35,796 nt of DNA from Nonomuraea turkmeniaca (GCF_005889735.1 NZ_VCKY01000105.1:1-35796); one strand, 5' to 3'; shown: positions 23,808 through 32,406, counted from the stretch's first letter. Made by a program: numbers and translations. Notes: generated from the sequence alone by a model not told the origin.

Positions 23808-24066
23808 CGCATGCTCCGAATGTCGCTAGGGATCCTCATATCTTTAGCTACTTCCTCAGTTGAACCAATGGGGGTTGCATGAACGTTGTATGGGCGATCG
23901 ACCCATGGAGCGAGGCACCCCAGGACGTGCGGCTTTTTGATCTGTAACAAGTAAAGCCAACCCTTGGCCAAGATTTGGTCAAGATTTCTCAGCCCGTGTG
24001 GGGCTCATTCCGCCGGAAAGCGGGCACAACAACTCCGTTGGTCCGTAAATGCGGAGGTAAGCCCTG

Positions 24067-24744
24067 GTGAAAAAGACACGGGCTTTGATCGCACTCCTGG
24101 TCGCGATCTTCGCGGTGTCGGCGTGCGGGCAGCCGGAATTCACCTACGTCCGTGACCGTACGGGCACCACCTACTTCAAGGTGCCGGCCTCGTTCACGCA
24201 GCTCAACGCGAACGCCATCGAGATGTATCTGTCCGGCGACCACCCCAACTCGCAGGCGGCGCAACTGCGGGCCCAGCGGGTCTGGTCGACGGCGTTCGAC
24301 CAGTCCACGGAACCGTCGGTCAACCATCTCCTGGGCTCGGCGGATCCCTTCGTCTACGCGACCGTCCACCAGCTGACCGAGGAACAGCGGGACATGATCT
24401 CGCTCAACAGGCTGCGCGACTTCGTCCTGCCGGTCACCGAGCAGATGCGCCAGCTGTACGTGCAGCAGTCGGCGGCGACCGGCCAGCCGCCGACCTTCCA
24501 GAACTTCGAGCTCCTCGGCAACGAGGTCCTGACCCTGGGCGGCGGCGCCCGGGGCGTCCGGGTCCGCTTCAACTACCAGATCGGCAACGACGTCCAGACG
24601 TTCGACCACACCGCCATCCTCGACGAGAAGGGCGCCACGGTCTCCGTCATGCTCATCGGCTGCCAGTCGATCTGCTTCAGAAAGCGCGCCGGCGAGTTCG
24701 ACAAGATCGCGAGTTCTTTCAAGCTGCTCCGGCTGCCTGGATGA
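24067..24744 (+). CDS. Lipoprotein of unknown function, co-transcribed with the FtsH-like gene
   Basis: The 225-residue protein starts MKKTRALIALLVAIFAVSAC; the lipobox Val-Ser-Ala-Cys places the lipid Cys at residue 20, so it should sit on the outer leaflet. The mature domain has mixed alpha/beta character and two further Cys near the C-terminus (GCQSIC), which may be bonded. No family is recognised; by shape it is like other uncharacterised actinobacterial lipoproteins with a PsbP/LpqN-like fold, but that is guesswork. GTG 24067 is supported by GGAGGT eight bases upstream. The next gene, an FtsH-like protease, starts ten bases after its stop, which strongly implies one operon and possibly a physical link across the membrane. 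Confidence 0.75.
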   Translation: MKKTRALIALLVAIFAVSACGQPEFTYVRDRTGTTYFKVPASFTQLNANAIEMYLSGDHPNSQAAQLRAQRVWSTAFDQSTEPSVNHLLGSADPFVYATVHQLTEEQRDMISLNRLRDFVLPVTEQMRQLYVQQSAATGQPPTFQNFELLGNEVLTLGGGARGVRVRFNYQIGNDVQTFDHTAILDEKGATVSVMLIGCQSICFRKRAGEFDKIASSFKLLRLPG

Positions 24745-24754
24745 GGGAGCATCA

Positions 24755-27736
24755 TTGACCACGACCATTCACCATGAAGGGCTACGTGCCCCCGGCAGCG
24801 GGCCCTCTGACCCCGAATCCGTGACCAGGAAGAAGATGCAGTTCTGGGATCGGAGCAAGTTCCTCATCGCTCTGGTGGCGGCCTATCTCATCCTGACCTG
24901 GAAGGTGATGGCCGACTACGAGGGCATCGTCACCTTCCCCGAGGCCGCGCGGGCCATCGCGCAGGAATACCAGTGGATCTTCTGGTTGCTCGGCGTGGAG
25001 GTCATCCGTCAGCTGCACTTCCTCATCAGCGAGCATTGGTCGGCCTACCACCGCTTCTGGAGCCAGAAGGTCTTCGGCGGCTTCGAACGCTGGACGCACC
25101 GGCGCTTCGACGACTGGACGCGATACCGGCTCTCGCGGGCGCTCAAGATCACTTTTTTCGTCGTGCTGACCGCCCTGGTGCTGGGGGCGGTGCTGGATGT
25201 CAGCCCGTTCCAGGCGTTGTTCCAGGTGCCCGCGCTGATCTGGCAGGCGTTGCCGTTCTTCCTGCAGATCGTCTTCCTGTTCTTCTTCATCATCATCCAG
25301 TTCGTCGGCCTGTTCTGGTTCCTGTCCAGGGGCGGCGTCGAGACGTACTTCCCCGACGACATCAAGACCCGCTTCCGCGACGTGTGGGGTCAGGACCACG
25401 TGGTCGAGCGGGTCCGGGAGAACATCGTCTTCCTGGAGAAGCCCGACGAGATCGAGAAGCGCGGCGGGTACGTCCCCAGCGGCCTGCTGCTGTGGGGGCC
25501 GCCGGGCACCGGCAAGACCCTCATGGCCGAGGCCGTGGCCGGTGAGACCGGCAAGCCGTACGTGTTCGTGGACCCGGGCGCGTTCACGAACATGTTCATG
25601 GGCATCGGCATCCTCAAGGTGAAGGGACTGTTCAGGAAGCTGCGCAAGCTGGCGCTCCGGTACGGCGGCGTGATCGTCTTCTTCGACGAGGCGGACTCGC
25701 TGGGCAAGCGGGGGAGGCTGGCCCAGCAGGGCCCGAACGTGCCGGGCGGCGGCTTCTCCGGACTGTCCGAACACCACGGCTGTCACGGGTTCAACTACCT
25801 GTCCGAGGAGACCCGCCAGGTGCTGGCCTTCCGCGCCCGGCGCGAGGACGGGGAGGAGCCCGGCCGGCGCAACCGCTTCTTCATGGGCGGCGGCATGAAC
25901 AGCAGCGGCGACCCCGGCACGCTGCAGGCGCTGCTCACCGAGCTGTCCGGGCTCAAGAAGCCGCGCGGGTTCTTCAACCGCCTCGTCAGGCGGTTGCTCG
26001 GGATGCGGCCCAAGCCGCCGCCCAAATACCGCATCCTCGTCATGATGGCCACGAACCGGCCCGACGCGCTCGACGAGGCGCTGCTGCGGCCGGGCCGCAT
26101 CGACCGCATCTACAAGGTCGGCTACCCGTCCAAGGCCGGGCGGGTGCGCACCTACCAGGGCTACTTCGACAAGGTGGACCACGAGCTCACCGCCGAGCAG
26201 GTCGACAAGCTGGCCACGATCACCCCGTACGCCACCGGCGCCACGATCAAGGACCTGGTAAACGAGTCGCTGATCACCGCCATCAGGGACGGGCGGGAGA
26301 TCATCACCTGGTCGGACGTGCTGCGCGCCAAGCGGCTCAAGCAACTCGGCCCGCCCGAGGACGTCGAGTACATCGAGCGCGAGCGGCACGCCGTGGCCGT
26401 GCACGAGGCCTGCCACGCCGTCGTGGCGTACGTGACCCGCTTCCACCTCGAGATCGACATCGCGACCATCGAGAAGGGCGCCGACTACCTGGGCATGGTC
26501 GCCTCGATCAAGCCCGAGGACCAGTTCACCCGGTGGAAGTCCGAGCACGAGGCCGACATCATGGTCTCGCTCGCCTCGCTGGCAGGGGAGCGGATGTTCT
26601 TCGGCGAGGACAACTCCTCCGGCGTGTCCGGCGACCTGTTCTCGGCGACGTACCTGACCGCGATGATGGAGTCGTACTGGGGCATGGGCTCTGGCGTCAC
26701 CTCGCTGCCCGCGCTCCAGGAGCTGGAGATCATGGGCGGCAAGGCCATGCGCAAGCGCATCCCCGGCAGCGGCGGCATCGGCATCACCGACCGCGAGCCG
26801 GCCAAGCGTGAGCCCGACCTCACCCCCGACGTGCTGGGGGAGCGGATCGAGTTCAACCTGGTGCGGCTGCTGGAGCAGACCGAGCGGCTGCTGCAGGAGC
26901 ACCGCAGGGAGGTGCTCTGCGTGGCGCACGCGCTGGAGACGCACAAGACGCTCAACGGCGACGACGTGGTGGCGATCATCCGGCGCGAGCCGGGGCCGCT
27001 CATCGACGGCACGATCTACGGCTCCGACGAGCTCTACGAGGAGCTGGAGGAGTACCACCTGGACGCGGCCAGGGCGCACAAGGAGCACAGCCGCATCGAC
27101 CGCGACCTGCCCGGCGTCGTCGAGCAGGAGGCCGTGCCCGTGGCGGCGGCCTTCAGCGGTCTCGGCGTCAAGGCCGTCCATGTCGGGCCGCCGACGTCGC
27201 CGCCGGTCACGACCCTCGAGCCGCCGGTGGTAGCGCCGCCGCCCGTGGCCGTCATGCCGGCCACCGAGCAGGGCGATCGGCCGGAGTTCGTGCCGTGGGC
27301 TCCCCAGCCGGCGCCGACGCCCGCGCCGGTGCCCATTGTGGTAGGGGCGGCCACCGCGCCGCCGCCGCCACCGCGACGGCGGGGCCCGGGACGGGTCTGG
27401 CTGGTCATCGCCAGCCTGCTCGGGCTCGTGGTCCTGTCCATCATCGCCGCGCTGGCGGTGACGGGCACGGGCGGCAACGGCGCCACCACGGCGGGCTCCT
27501 CCATGGTGGCCTCGCCGGGCCTGCTGTTCCTGCTGTTCGTCGTGATCGTCGCGGTGATCGTGGGCGCCGGCCTCGCGCTGGTCGCGATCAAGGGGGTCCG
27601 CGCGGCGCAGGCCAAGGCAGAACGCGAGCGCGACGAGGCCCACGCCCGGGCCCAGCTCCTGGCCGCCGCCATGGACCCGGACACCGCGATGCGGCTGCTC
27701 GGGTACGACGGCAACGGGCGCGACGGCCGTACCTGA
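24755..27736 (+). CDS. FtsH-like membrane AAA+ metalloprotease with extra domains
   Basis: The 993-residue protein combines an N-terminal membrane region (about four hydrophobic segments between residues 34 and 190), an AAA+ ATPase with Walker A GPPGTGKT (248-255), pore-loop-like FTNMFMGIGI, Walker B VIVFFDEAD (Asp311, Glu312), and arginine-finger box RPGRIDR (445-451), and an M41-type zinc protease: HEACH at 550-554 with a plausible third ligand Asp627 in SGVSGD. All catalytic residues are present. Two features differ from FtsH: an insertion of about 70 residues between Walker B and the sensor, rich in Gly, His and Cys, and a C-terminal extension (about 790-993) with a long Pro-rich linker, two membrane segments (~889-910 and 923-947) and a short coiled-coil. 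The TTG start has GAGGGAG upstream. It probably degrades membrane proteins; the targets are unknown. Confidence 0.85.
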   Translation: MTTTIHHEGLRAPGSGPSDPESVTRKKMQFWDRSKFLIALVAAYLILTWKVMADYEGIVTFPEAARAIAQEYQWIFWLLGVEVIRQLHFLISEHWSAYHRFWSQKVFGGFERWTHRRFDDWTRYRLSRALKITFFVVLTALVLGAVLDVSPFQALFQVPALIWQALPFFLQIVFLFFFIIIQFVGLFWFLSRGGVETYFPDDIKTRFRDVWGQDHVVERVRENIVFLEKPDEIEKRGGYVPSGLLLWGPPGTGKTLMAEAVAGETGKPYVFVDPGAFTNMFMGIGILKVKGLFRKLRKLALRYGGVIVFFDEADSLGKRGRLAQQGPNVPGGGFSGLSEHHGCHGFNYLSEETRQVLAFRARREDGEEPGRRNRFFMGGGMNSSGDPGTLQALLTELSGLKKPRGFFNRLVRRLLGMRPKPPPKYRILVMMATNRPDALDEALLRPGRIDRIYKVGYPSKAGRVRTYQGYFDKVDHELTAEQVDKLATITPYATGATIKDLVNESLITAIRDGREIITWSDVLRAKRLKQLGPPEDVEYIERERHAVAVHEACHAVVAYVTRFHLEIDIATIEKGADYLGMVASIKPEDQFTRWKSEHEADIMVSLASLAGERMFFGEDNSSGVSGDLFSATYLTAMMESYWGMGSGVTSLPALQELEIMGGKAMRKRIPGSGGIGITDREPAKREPDLTPDVLGERIEFNLVRLLEQTERLLQEHRREVLCVAHALETHKTLNGDDVVAIIRREPGPLIDGTIYGSDELYEELEEYHLDAARAHKEHSRIDRDLPGVVEQEAVPVAAAFSGLGVKAVHVGPPTSPPVTTLEPPVVAPPPVAVMPATEQGDRPEFVPWAPQPAPTPAPVPIVVGAATAPPPPPRRRGPGRVWLVIASLLGLVVLSIIAALAVTGTGGNGATTAGSSMVASPGLLFLLFVVIVAVIVGAGLALVAIKGVRAAQAKAERERDEAHARAQLLAAAMDPDTAMRLLGYDGNGRDGRT

Positions 27737-27743
27737 GCGGGGC

Positions 27744-27775
27744 GCACGACCGGCGCGTGTCAGCGCCGGTCGTGC
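27744..27775. terminator. Bidirectional terminator between the FtsH-like and terC genes
   Basis: A perfect 13-bp stem (GCACGACCGGCGC with GCGCCGGTCGTGC) with a six-base loop sits between two convergent genes. The terC stop codon is in the loop, so the last codons of TerC are part of the stem. No T-tract, but stem strength favours a two-way terminator. Confidence 0.65.
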
Positions 27776-28971
27776 TCCTCGTGGACCCTGCGCAGCAGGG
27801 CCATCAGCTTCTCCTCCTCGCGGATGCGCTTGCGGTATTTCTCCGGCAGCTTCTTGAGCTGCTCCTCCTCGGCGCGCAGCTTCCTGAACAGCTCCTCGCG
27901 CAACTCCGGGTCGTGCTCCACCTCCAGGTACGCCTGGGCGTGCCGCCGCGCCGCCGAGACGGCGTTCTGCGCGCGGCCCTTGGCGCTGGTCAGCGAGGCG
28001 ATGACGGTGACCACGAGAACGCCGACGATCACCGACAGGGAAAGTCCGGTGCTGATCTCGGTGACCGGCACGGGTTCGCCGTCGTTGATGAACGGCACGT
28101 TGTTCTCGTGCAGCGCGTGCAGGATGAGCTTGACCCCGATGAAGCCCAGGACCGCGGCCAGCCCGATGGCGAGGTAGATGAGCCGGTCGAGCAGGTCGTC
28201 CAGGAGGAAGTAGAGCTGCCGCAGCCCCAGCAGGGAGAACGCGGTGGCGGTGAAGACGATGTAGATGTTCTGGGTCAGGCCGAAGATGGCCGGGATGGAG
28301 TCGAGGGCGAACATGATGTCCGTGCCGCCGATGGCGATCATGACGAGCACCATCGGCGTCATGACCCGCTTGCCGTCCTGGACGGTGAACAGCCGGTCAC
28401 CGTCGTAGGCCTCGGTGGCGGGGAAGAGCCGGCGGGCCAGGCGGACCATGACGTTGTCCGTGTCGTGGCTCTCCTCGCTCTCCGGCTTGAGCAGGTTTCC
28501 CGCCGTGACCAGCAGGATCAGGCCGAACAGGTAGAACGCCCAGGAGAAGGAGTTGATCAGCGCCGCGCCGAGCAGGATGAACCCGGTCCTGGCCAGCAGC
28601 GAGAACACGATGCCGAACAGCAGCGCCTTCTGCTGGTTGGCGCGCGGCACCTTGAAGCTCGACATGATGACGAGGAACACGAAAAGGTTGTCGACCGAGA
28701 GCGCCTTCTCCGTGATGTAGCCGGCGAAATACTCCGTGCCGGGGGCCGGGCCGCCGAAGATCCACACGCCGACGCCGAACACGAGAGCGACGCCGACGTA
28801 CGCGGCGGACCAGATCGCGGCCTCGCGGAGCGAAGGGACGTGCGCGCGGCGGACGTGGAAGACGAAGTCGAACAGCAACAGCCCGACGATCCCGGCGATC
28901 GTCAGCCACCACACCAGCGGCGAGACACCCATCAGAAGCGCACCCCGCAATACAGAACGTGCATGAGTCAT
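27760..28971 (-). CDS. TerC/Alx family integral membrane protein
   Basis: This 403-residue protein belongs to TerC, membrane proteins linked to tellurite resistance, manganese export and metalation of secreted proteins. It has nine or so membrane helices; conserved family motifs are EKALSVDNLFVFLVIMSSF (helix 3) and GGTDIMFALDSIPAIFGLT (helix 7), whose Asp residues are thought to bind metal. The C-terminal 70 residues are long, charged, helical (EEEQLKKLPEKYRKRIREEE), an extension seen in actinobacterial members. ATG 28971 has GGAGG three bases upstream; an in-frame ATG at 28932 fits the usual family N-terminus better and is the alternative. No yybP-ykoY riboswitch can be seen in the 64-base gap upstream. 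It ends convergently with the FtsH-like gene at a strong hairpin. Confidence 0.92.
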   Translation of the reverse strand: MTHARSVLRGALLMGVSPLVWWLTIAGIVGLLLFDFVFHVRRAHVPSLREAAIWSAAYVGVALVFGVGVWIFGGPAPGTEYFAGYITEKALSVDNLFVFLVIMSSFKVPRANQQKALLFGIVFSLLARTGFILLGAALINSFSWAFYLFGLILLVTAGNLLKPESEESHDTDNVMVRLARRLFPATEAYDGDRLFTVQDGKRVMTPMVLVMIAIGGTDIMFALDSIPAIFGLTQNIYIVFTATAFSLLGLRQLYFLLDDLLDRLIYLAIGLAAVLGFIGVKLILHALHENNVPFINDGEPVPVTEISTGLSLSVIVGVLVVTVIASLTSAKGRAQNAVSAARRHAQAYLEVEHDPELREELFRKLRAEEEQLKKLPEKYRKRIREEEKLMALLRRVHEEHDRR

Positions 28972-29035
28972 CCCCCTCCGTAGATGATCGCACGGCGGCG
29001 CGAACCCGATACGTCTGACCCGCGTCCTATGGGTT

Positions 29036-29509
29036 ATGCGTCAGCTCGTGTGGCCCGCTCTCGCGTGCGCCCTGCTCGCCGGCTGCTCGGCCGATCGGGA
29101 CTGCACGGCCATCGGTACCCCGGTCGGACTGTCGGTGCACGTCAACGGGCCCCTCGCGGGCCGGGCCACGGCCGTCTCGATGGAAGTGTGCTGGGACGGC
29201 GCCTGCAAACCGGCTCACGTCGAACTGATGCCGTCCACCCGGCCGGGCAAGGAGTCCTGCTCCGGCGACACCTGCTCGGTGACCGCGGTCCCGGACGGCG
29301 GGAAGCACGCGTTCGGCGACGTGCCCGGGCTGCCCGACCGGCCGGTCCGGGTGCGGTTGGCCCTGCTGGACGCCGAGGGGGCGCCGGTCCTGGACCGTAT
29401 GCTCGACCTCACCCCGCGACTGCGTTACCCGAACGGACCCGCGTGCGGCGCGGGCGGGCCGAATGCCGTGCTCACCGTCGAGGGCGACGGCCTGGTGACA
29501 TCTTCGTGA
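29036..29509 (+). CDS. Small predicted lipoprotein, unknown function
   Basis: The 157-residue protein starts MRQLVWPALACALLAGC, a short lipoprotein signal with lipobox LAGC (Cys17). The mature part has eight further cysteines (about residues 23, 52, 57, 75, 80 and 138 among them), likely in disulfides, and beta-rich sequence (GLSVHVNGPLAGRATAVSME, PVRVRLALLDAEG), suggesting an Ig-like sandwich. No family recognised. The ATG at 29036 lies 64 bases from the divergent terC gene. It is followed by the glutamine synthetase leader on the same strand; there is no sign that the two work together. Confidence 0.7.
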   Translation: MRQLVWPALACALLAGCSADRDCTAIGTPVGLSVHVNGPLAGRATAVSMEVCWDGACKPAHVELMPSTRPGKESCSGDTCSVTAVPDGGKHAFGDVPGLPDRPVRVRLALLDAEGAPVLDRMLDLTPRLRYPNGPACGAGGPNAVLTVEGDGLVTSS

Positions 29510-29549
29510 TGACCGGGACATGGATCCGCCTTGGTAAAAGAGCTGCTGA

Positions 29550-29587
29550 TTAACACGGCGTTCACATGCGGGCAAAAACCGGGAAAC
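29550..29587 (+). promoter_or_regulatory. Candidate GlnR box in the glnII leader
   Basis: Four pentamers at exact 11-base spacing resemble the actinobacterial GlnR pattern (gTnAC and GaAAC half-sites separated by six bases): TTAAC (29550), TTCAC (29561), GCAAA (29572) and GAAAC (29583). Only the last and the first fit the consensus well, so this is a weak candidate, supported mainly by spacing and by glnII being a known GlnR target in Streptomyces. Confidence 0.35.
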
Positions 29588-29637
29588 GGCTGTCCATAAG
29601 ACTCGGCGTGGCTGGAAGGAACCTTGAAAGGACCGCC

Positions 29638-30657
29638 GTGAGCTACAAGGCTGAGTACATCTGGATCGACGGCACCGAGCCCACGGCTCTGCTGCGCTCG
29701 AAGACCAAGATCCTTGCCGACGGGGCCGAGCCTCCGGTGTGGGGTTTCGACGGCTCCAGCACCAACCAGGCGGAGGGTCACTCGTCGGACCGGGTGCTCC
29801 GTCCGGTGTTCACCTGCCCCGACCCGATCCGCGGCGGTGACAACGTCCTCGTCCTGGCCGAGGTCGAGGAGATCAACGGCGACCCGCACGTCAGCAACAC
29901 CCGCGCCCTGCTGCGTCCGATCGCGGAGCAGTTCGCCGACCAGGAGTCCTGGTTCGGCATCGAGCAGGAGTACACCTTCTTCAAGGGCAGCCGTCCGCTC
30001 GGCTTCCCCGAGGGTGGCTTCCCTGCCCCGCAGGGCCCGTACTACTGCGGTGTCGGCGCCGACGCCATCTTCGGCCGCGAGATCGTCGAGCTCCACCTCG
30101 ACCGCTGCCTCGCCGCCGGGCTGGCGATCTCCGGCATCAACGCCGAGGTCATGCCGGGCCAGTGGGAGTTCCAGGTCGGCCCGGCGGGTCCGGTCGAGGT
30201 CTCCGACCACATGTGGATCGCCCGTTACCTGCTCTACAGGACGGCCGAGGAGTTCGGCGTCGAGGCCACCCTCGACCCCAAGCCCGCCCGCGGCGACTGG
30301 AACGGCGCCGGCGCGCACACCAACTTCTCCACCAAGGCCATGCGCGAGGGCTACGACGCCATCATCGCCGCCTGCGAGGCGCTCGGCGAGGGTGACAAGC
30401 CGTTGGAGCACATCTCGCAGTACGGCTCCGGCGTCGAGAGCCGCCTGACCGGCGCCCACGAGACCGCCCCGTGGAACAAGTACAGCTACGGCGTGTCCAA
30501 CCGCGGCGCGTCCGTGCGTATCCCGTGGCAGGTCGAGGTGGAGAAGAAGGGCTACATCGAGGACCGTCGCCCGAACGCCAACATGGACCCGTACGTCGTC
30601 ACCCGCCTGCTGGTGAACACCGTCTGCTCGTCCTTGGAGAAGGCCGGCCTGGTCTGA
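29638..30657 (+). CDS. glnII: Glutamine synthetase type II
   Basis: The 339-residue enzyme makes glutamine from glutamate, ammonia and ATP and is of the eukaryotic-like GSII type, about 100 residues shorter than GlnA. The N-terminal beta-grasp domain has AEYIWIDGTEPTALLRSKT and WGFDGSSTNQAEG; the catalytic domain has the glutamate-site stretch EVMPGQWEFQVGP, the ATP-binding NGAGAHTNFST, and ETAPWNKYSYGVSNRGASVR. There is no GSI adenylylation site. GTG 29638 is the start (MSYKAEY), preceded by GAAAGGACC; the open frame further up is not homologous. It is a single-gene unit with a strong inverted repeat downstream. In streptomycetes, GlnII is heat-labile, GlnR-controlled, and acts with GlnA; the same is likely here. 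It is cytoplasmic. Confidence 0.96.
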   Translation: MSYKAEYIWIDGTEPTALLRSKTKILADGAEPPVWGFDGSSTNQAEGHSSDRVLRPVFTCPDPIRGGDNVLVLAEVEEINGDPHVSNTRALLRPIAEQFADQESWFGIEQEYTFFKGSRPLGFPEGGFPAPQGPYYCGVGADAIFGREIVELHLDRCLAAGLAISGINAEVMPGQWEFQVGPAGPVEVSDHMWIARYLLYRTAEEFGVEATLDPKPARGDWNGAGAHTNFSTKAMREGYDAIIAACEALGEGDKPLEHISQYGSGVESRLTGAHETAPWNKYSYGVSNRGASVRIPWQVEVEKKGYIEDRRPNANMDPYVVTRLLVNTVCSSLEKAGLV

Positions 30658-30670
30658 TCGTCCACGTGAG

Positions 30671-30698
30671 ACGGGGCCCCGAACGGGGCCCCGTTCTC
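30671..30698. terminator. Inverted repeat between glnII and the aldehyde dehydrogenase
   Basis: ACGGGGCCCC (30671-30680) pairs with GGGGCCCCGT (30685-30694) over a four-base loop. It lies between the convergent glnII and aldehyde dehydrogenase genes, 13 bases past the glnII stop, and probably ends both transcripts. Confidence 0.7.
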
Positions 30699-30700
30699 CG

Positions 30701-32239
30701 TCAGGACAGGCGGAAGTCCAGGTCGGGAACGATCTCCGCGACGTCCATCTGCGCCTTCTGCAGGCGGCCCGAGTGGTCCCAGTTCATCGCCTGCCAGCGG
30801 GTGAACTGGTCGAGCACCCACATGCCCGACTGGCGGCTGCCGTTGCCGGACTTGCCGTTGCCGCCGAACGGCAGGTGGGCCTCGGCGCCCGACGTGGAGT
30901 TGTTGACGCTGACCATGCCGGCCGAGACGCCCTCGCGGAAGCGGAAGGCGTGCTTCGGGTCGGTGGTGTAGATGGAGCTCGACAGGCCGTAGCCCGGCAG
31001 GTTGGCCAGCTCGACGGCCTCGTCGAGGGTCGCGAACGTGGTCACGCCCACGATCGGGCCGAACGTCTCCTCCATGAACAGGCGGTCGCCGGACTGGACA
31101 CCGTCGACGACGACCGGGTGGTAGTAGAGGCCGCCGTCGCCGTCGAAGTCGCCGCGCGGGTTGTCCTTGGTGATCTTGCCGGTGGCTCCGGTCACGACCG
31201 TGTGGTGGGGCTGGATCCAGGCCAGGTAATCCTCGTACCGGTCGGCGAACTTCTGGTCCAGCAGCGGGCCGGCCAGCACGTCCTGCGCAGGGTCACCGAT
31301 CCTGGCCTCGCGTACCGCGCGGGTGAACCGCTCGACGAACGCGTCATGCACGCTCTCGTGCACGATGACCGTGCCGAGACTGGTGCAGCGCTGGCCGGCG
31401 GTGCCGAAGCCGGAGAACAACGCGCCCTCGACGGCCAGGTCCAGGTCGGCGTCCGGCATGATCACCATCGGGTTCTTGCCGCCCAGCTCCAGGCAGGCCG
31501 ACTGCAGGTGCCGCCCGGTCAGCTCGCCGATCTTCCTGCCGACCTCGCTGGAGCCGGTGAACCCGACCTTGTGCACGCTGCCCTCCTCCAGGGCCAGCTC
31601 CAGGCCGCGGAAGGTCTCGGCGCCGTCGGCGAAGACCACGTTCAGCACGCCGTCGGGCAACCCCGCCGCCGCGAAGAGCTGGAACATGGCGTGCGCGGAG
31701 GCGGCGGCGTACTCGGCGGGCTTCCAGACGACGGCGTTGCCGCACAGCAGGGCCGGGACCAGATACCACGACGGCACGGCCACGGGGAAGTTGCCCGCGG
31801 TGACGACCGCCGCCACGCCCACCGGGTTCCGGAAGGTGAACAGGTTCTTGTCCGGCATCTCCGACGGCACGGTCTGCCCGTACAGCCTGCGGCCCTCGCC
31901 GAGGAAGAAGTCGCACGTGTCCACGATCTCCCGCACCTCGCCGAGCGCCTCGGCGTACGGCTTGCCGATCTCCTCGGTGACCAGCCGGGCCAGCCGCTCG
32001 GTGTTGGCCTCGACCAGCCGCCCGATGGAGGCGATCACGCGGCCGCGCACGGGGGCGGGCACCTTGGCCCACTCGCGCTGAGCTTCCTTGGCGGTGCGGC
32101 AGGCGGCGGCGAACGCGCCGGCGTCGGCCATGCCGACCCGGGCCACGACCTCGCTCGGCCGGGCCGGGTTGGTCGATTCGTACGTGGCCGTGGCGGCGGC
32201 TTCTTTGCCGCCCACGATGGAAACGATTTGTCGGCTCAC
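30701..32239 (-). CDS. Aldehyde dehydrogenase, ALDH7-like
   Basis: The 512-residue NAD(P)-dependent enzyme oxidises an aldehyde to the acid. Landmarks: Asn150 (TAGNFPVAVPSW), Glu251 (ELGGKNP), and the catalytic Cys285 in TAGQRCTSLG, a Cys motif characteristic of the ALDH7/alpha-aminoadipic semialdehyde group rather than betaine or succinate semialdehyde enzymes. This suggests a role in lysine or piperideine-6-carboxylate catabolism, although no lysine genes are nearby. The start GTG at 32239 has GGAGG six bases upstream (AAGAGGAGGGCCCC). Its leader contains a piece of a tnpB transposon end that encodes an omega-RNA-like structure reading in the same direction, just 40-140 bases ahead of it. 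The enzyme is cytoplasmic; substrate is a family-level inference. Confidence 0.92.
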   Translation of the reverse strand: MSRQIVSIVGGKEAAATATYESTNPARPSEVVARVGMADAGAFAAACRTAKEAQREWAKVPAPVRGRVIASIGRLVEANTERLARLVTEEIGKPYAEALGEVREIVDTCDFFLGEGRRLYGQTVPSEMPDKNLFTFRNPVGVAAVVTAGNFPVAVPSWYLVPALLCGNAVVWKPAEYAAASAHAMFQLFAAAGLPDGVLNVVFADGAETFRGLELALEEGSVHKVGFTGSSEVGRKIGELTGRHLQSACLELGGKNPMVIMPDADLDLAVEGALFSGFGTAGQRCTSLGTVIVHESVHDAFVERFTRAVREARIGDPAQDVLAGPLLDQKFADRYEDYLAWIQPHHTVVTGATGKITKDNPRGDFDGDGGLYYHPVVVDGVQSGDRLFMEETFGPIVGVTTFATLDEAVELANLPGYGLSSSIYTTDPKHAFRFREGVSAGMVSVNNSTSGAEAHLPFGGNGKSGNGSRQSGMWVLDQFTRWQAMNWDHSGRLQKAQMDVAEIVPDLDFRLS

Positions 32240-32284
32240 GGGGCCCTCCTCTTAGGTGGTTCGGGTATGTTCTGCGGACAGACA

Positions 32285-32403
32285 TTGACCTACCTCCCCC
32301 CTGAAGGGGATTCCCACGGTTGCCGTGAGGGTTCCTGTTTCACGCCTGCGGGTCGGACGGTCGGGTCGCGGTCTTCGACGTGCTGTTCTGTTGGAGAACC
32401 CAA
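32285..32403 (-). mobile_element. Orphan 3' end of a tnpB transposon with omega-RNA-like structure
   Basis: On the minus strand a frame encodes the tail found at the end of actinobacterial TnpB proteins (RRRETGTLTATVGIPFRGEV), but no other part of the gene is present. The DNA has two hairpins: CCCACGG (32313-32319) with CCGTGAG (32323-32329), and CCCC (32298-32301) with GGGG (32306-32309), and it ends at GGAGGTAGGTCAA, close to the usual right end of such elements. So this is a solo right end or PATE-like remnant of about 120 bp. The bases after it, from 32284 downward, would be the guide. It lies between galU and the aldehyde dehydrogenase start. Resemblance to the usual TnpB tail is from memory. 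Confidence 0.6.
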
Positions 32404-32406
32404 GTT

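Noticed and set aside
24782..27643. 953-codon frame antisense to the FtsH-like gene
   Set aside because: Composition is Arg/Leu/Val/His-rich with no domain, typical of the shadow frame of high-GC coding DNA; the sense frame has a full AAA protease.
28972..29035. yybP-ykoY manganese riboswitch before terC
   Set aside because: The gap is only 64 bases, too short for the element, and no matching stems are seen.
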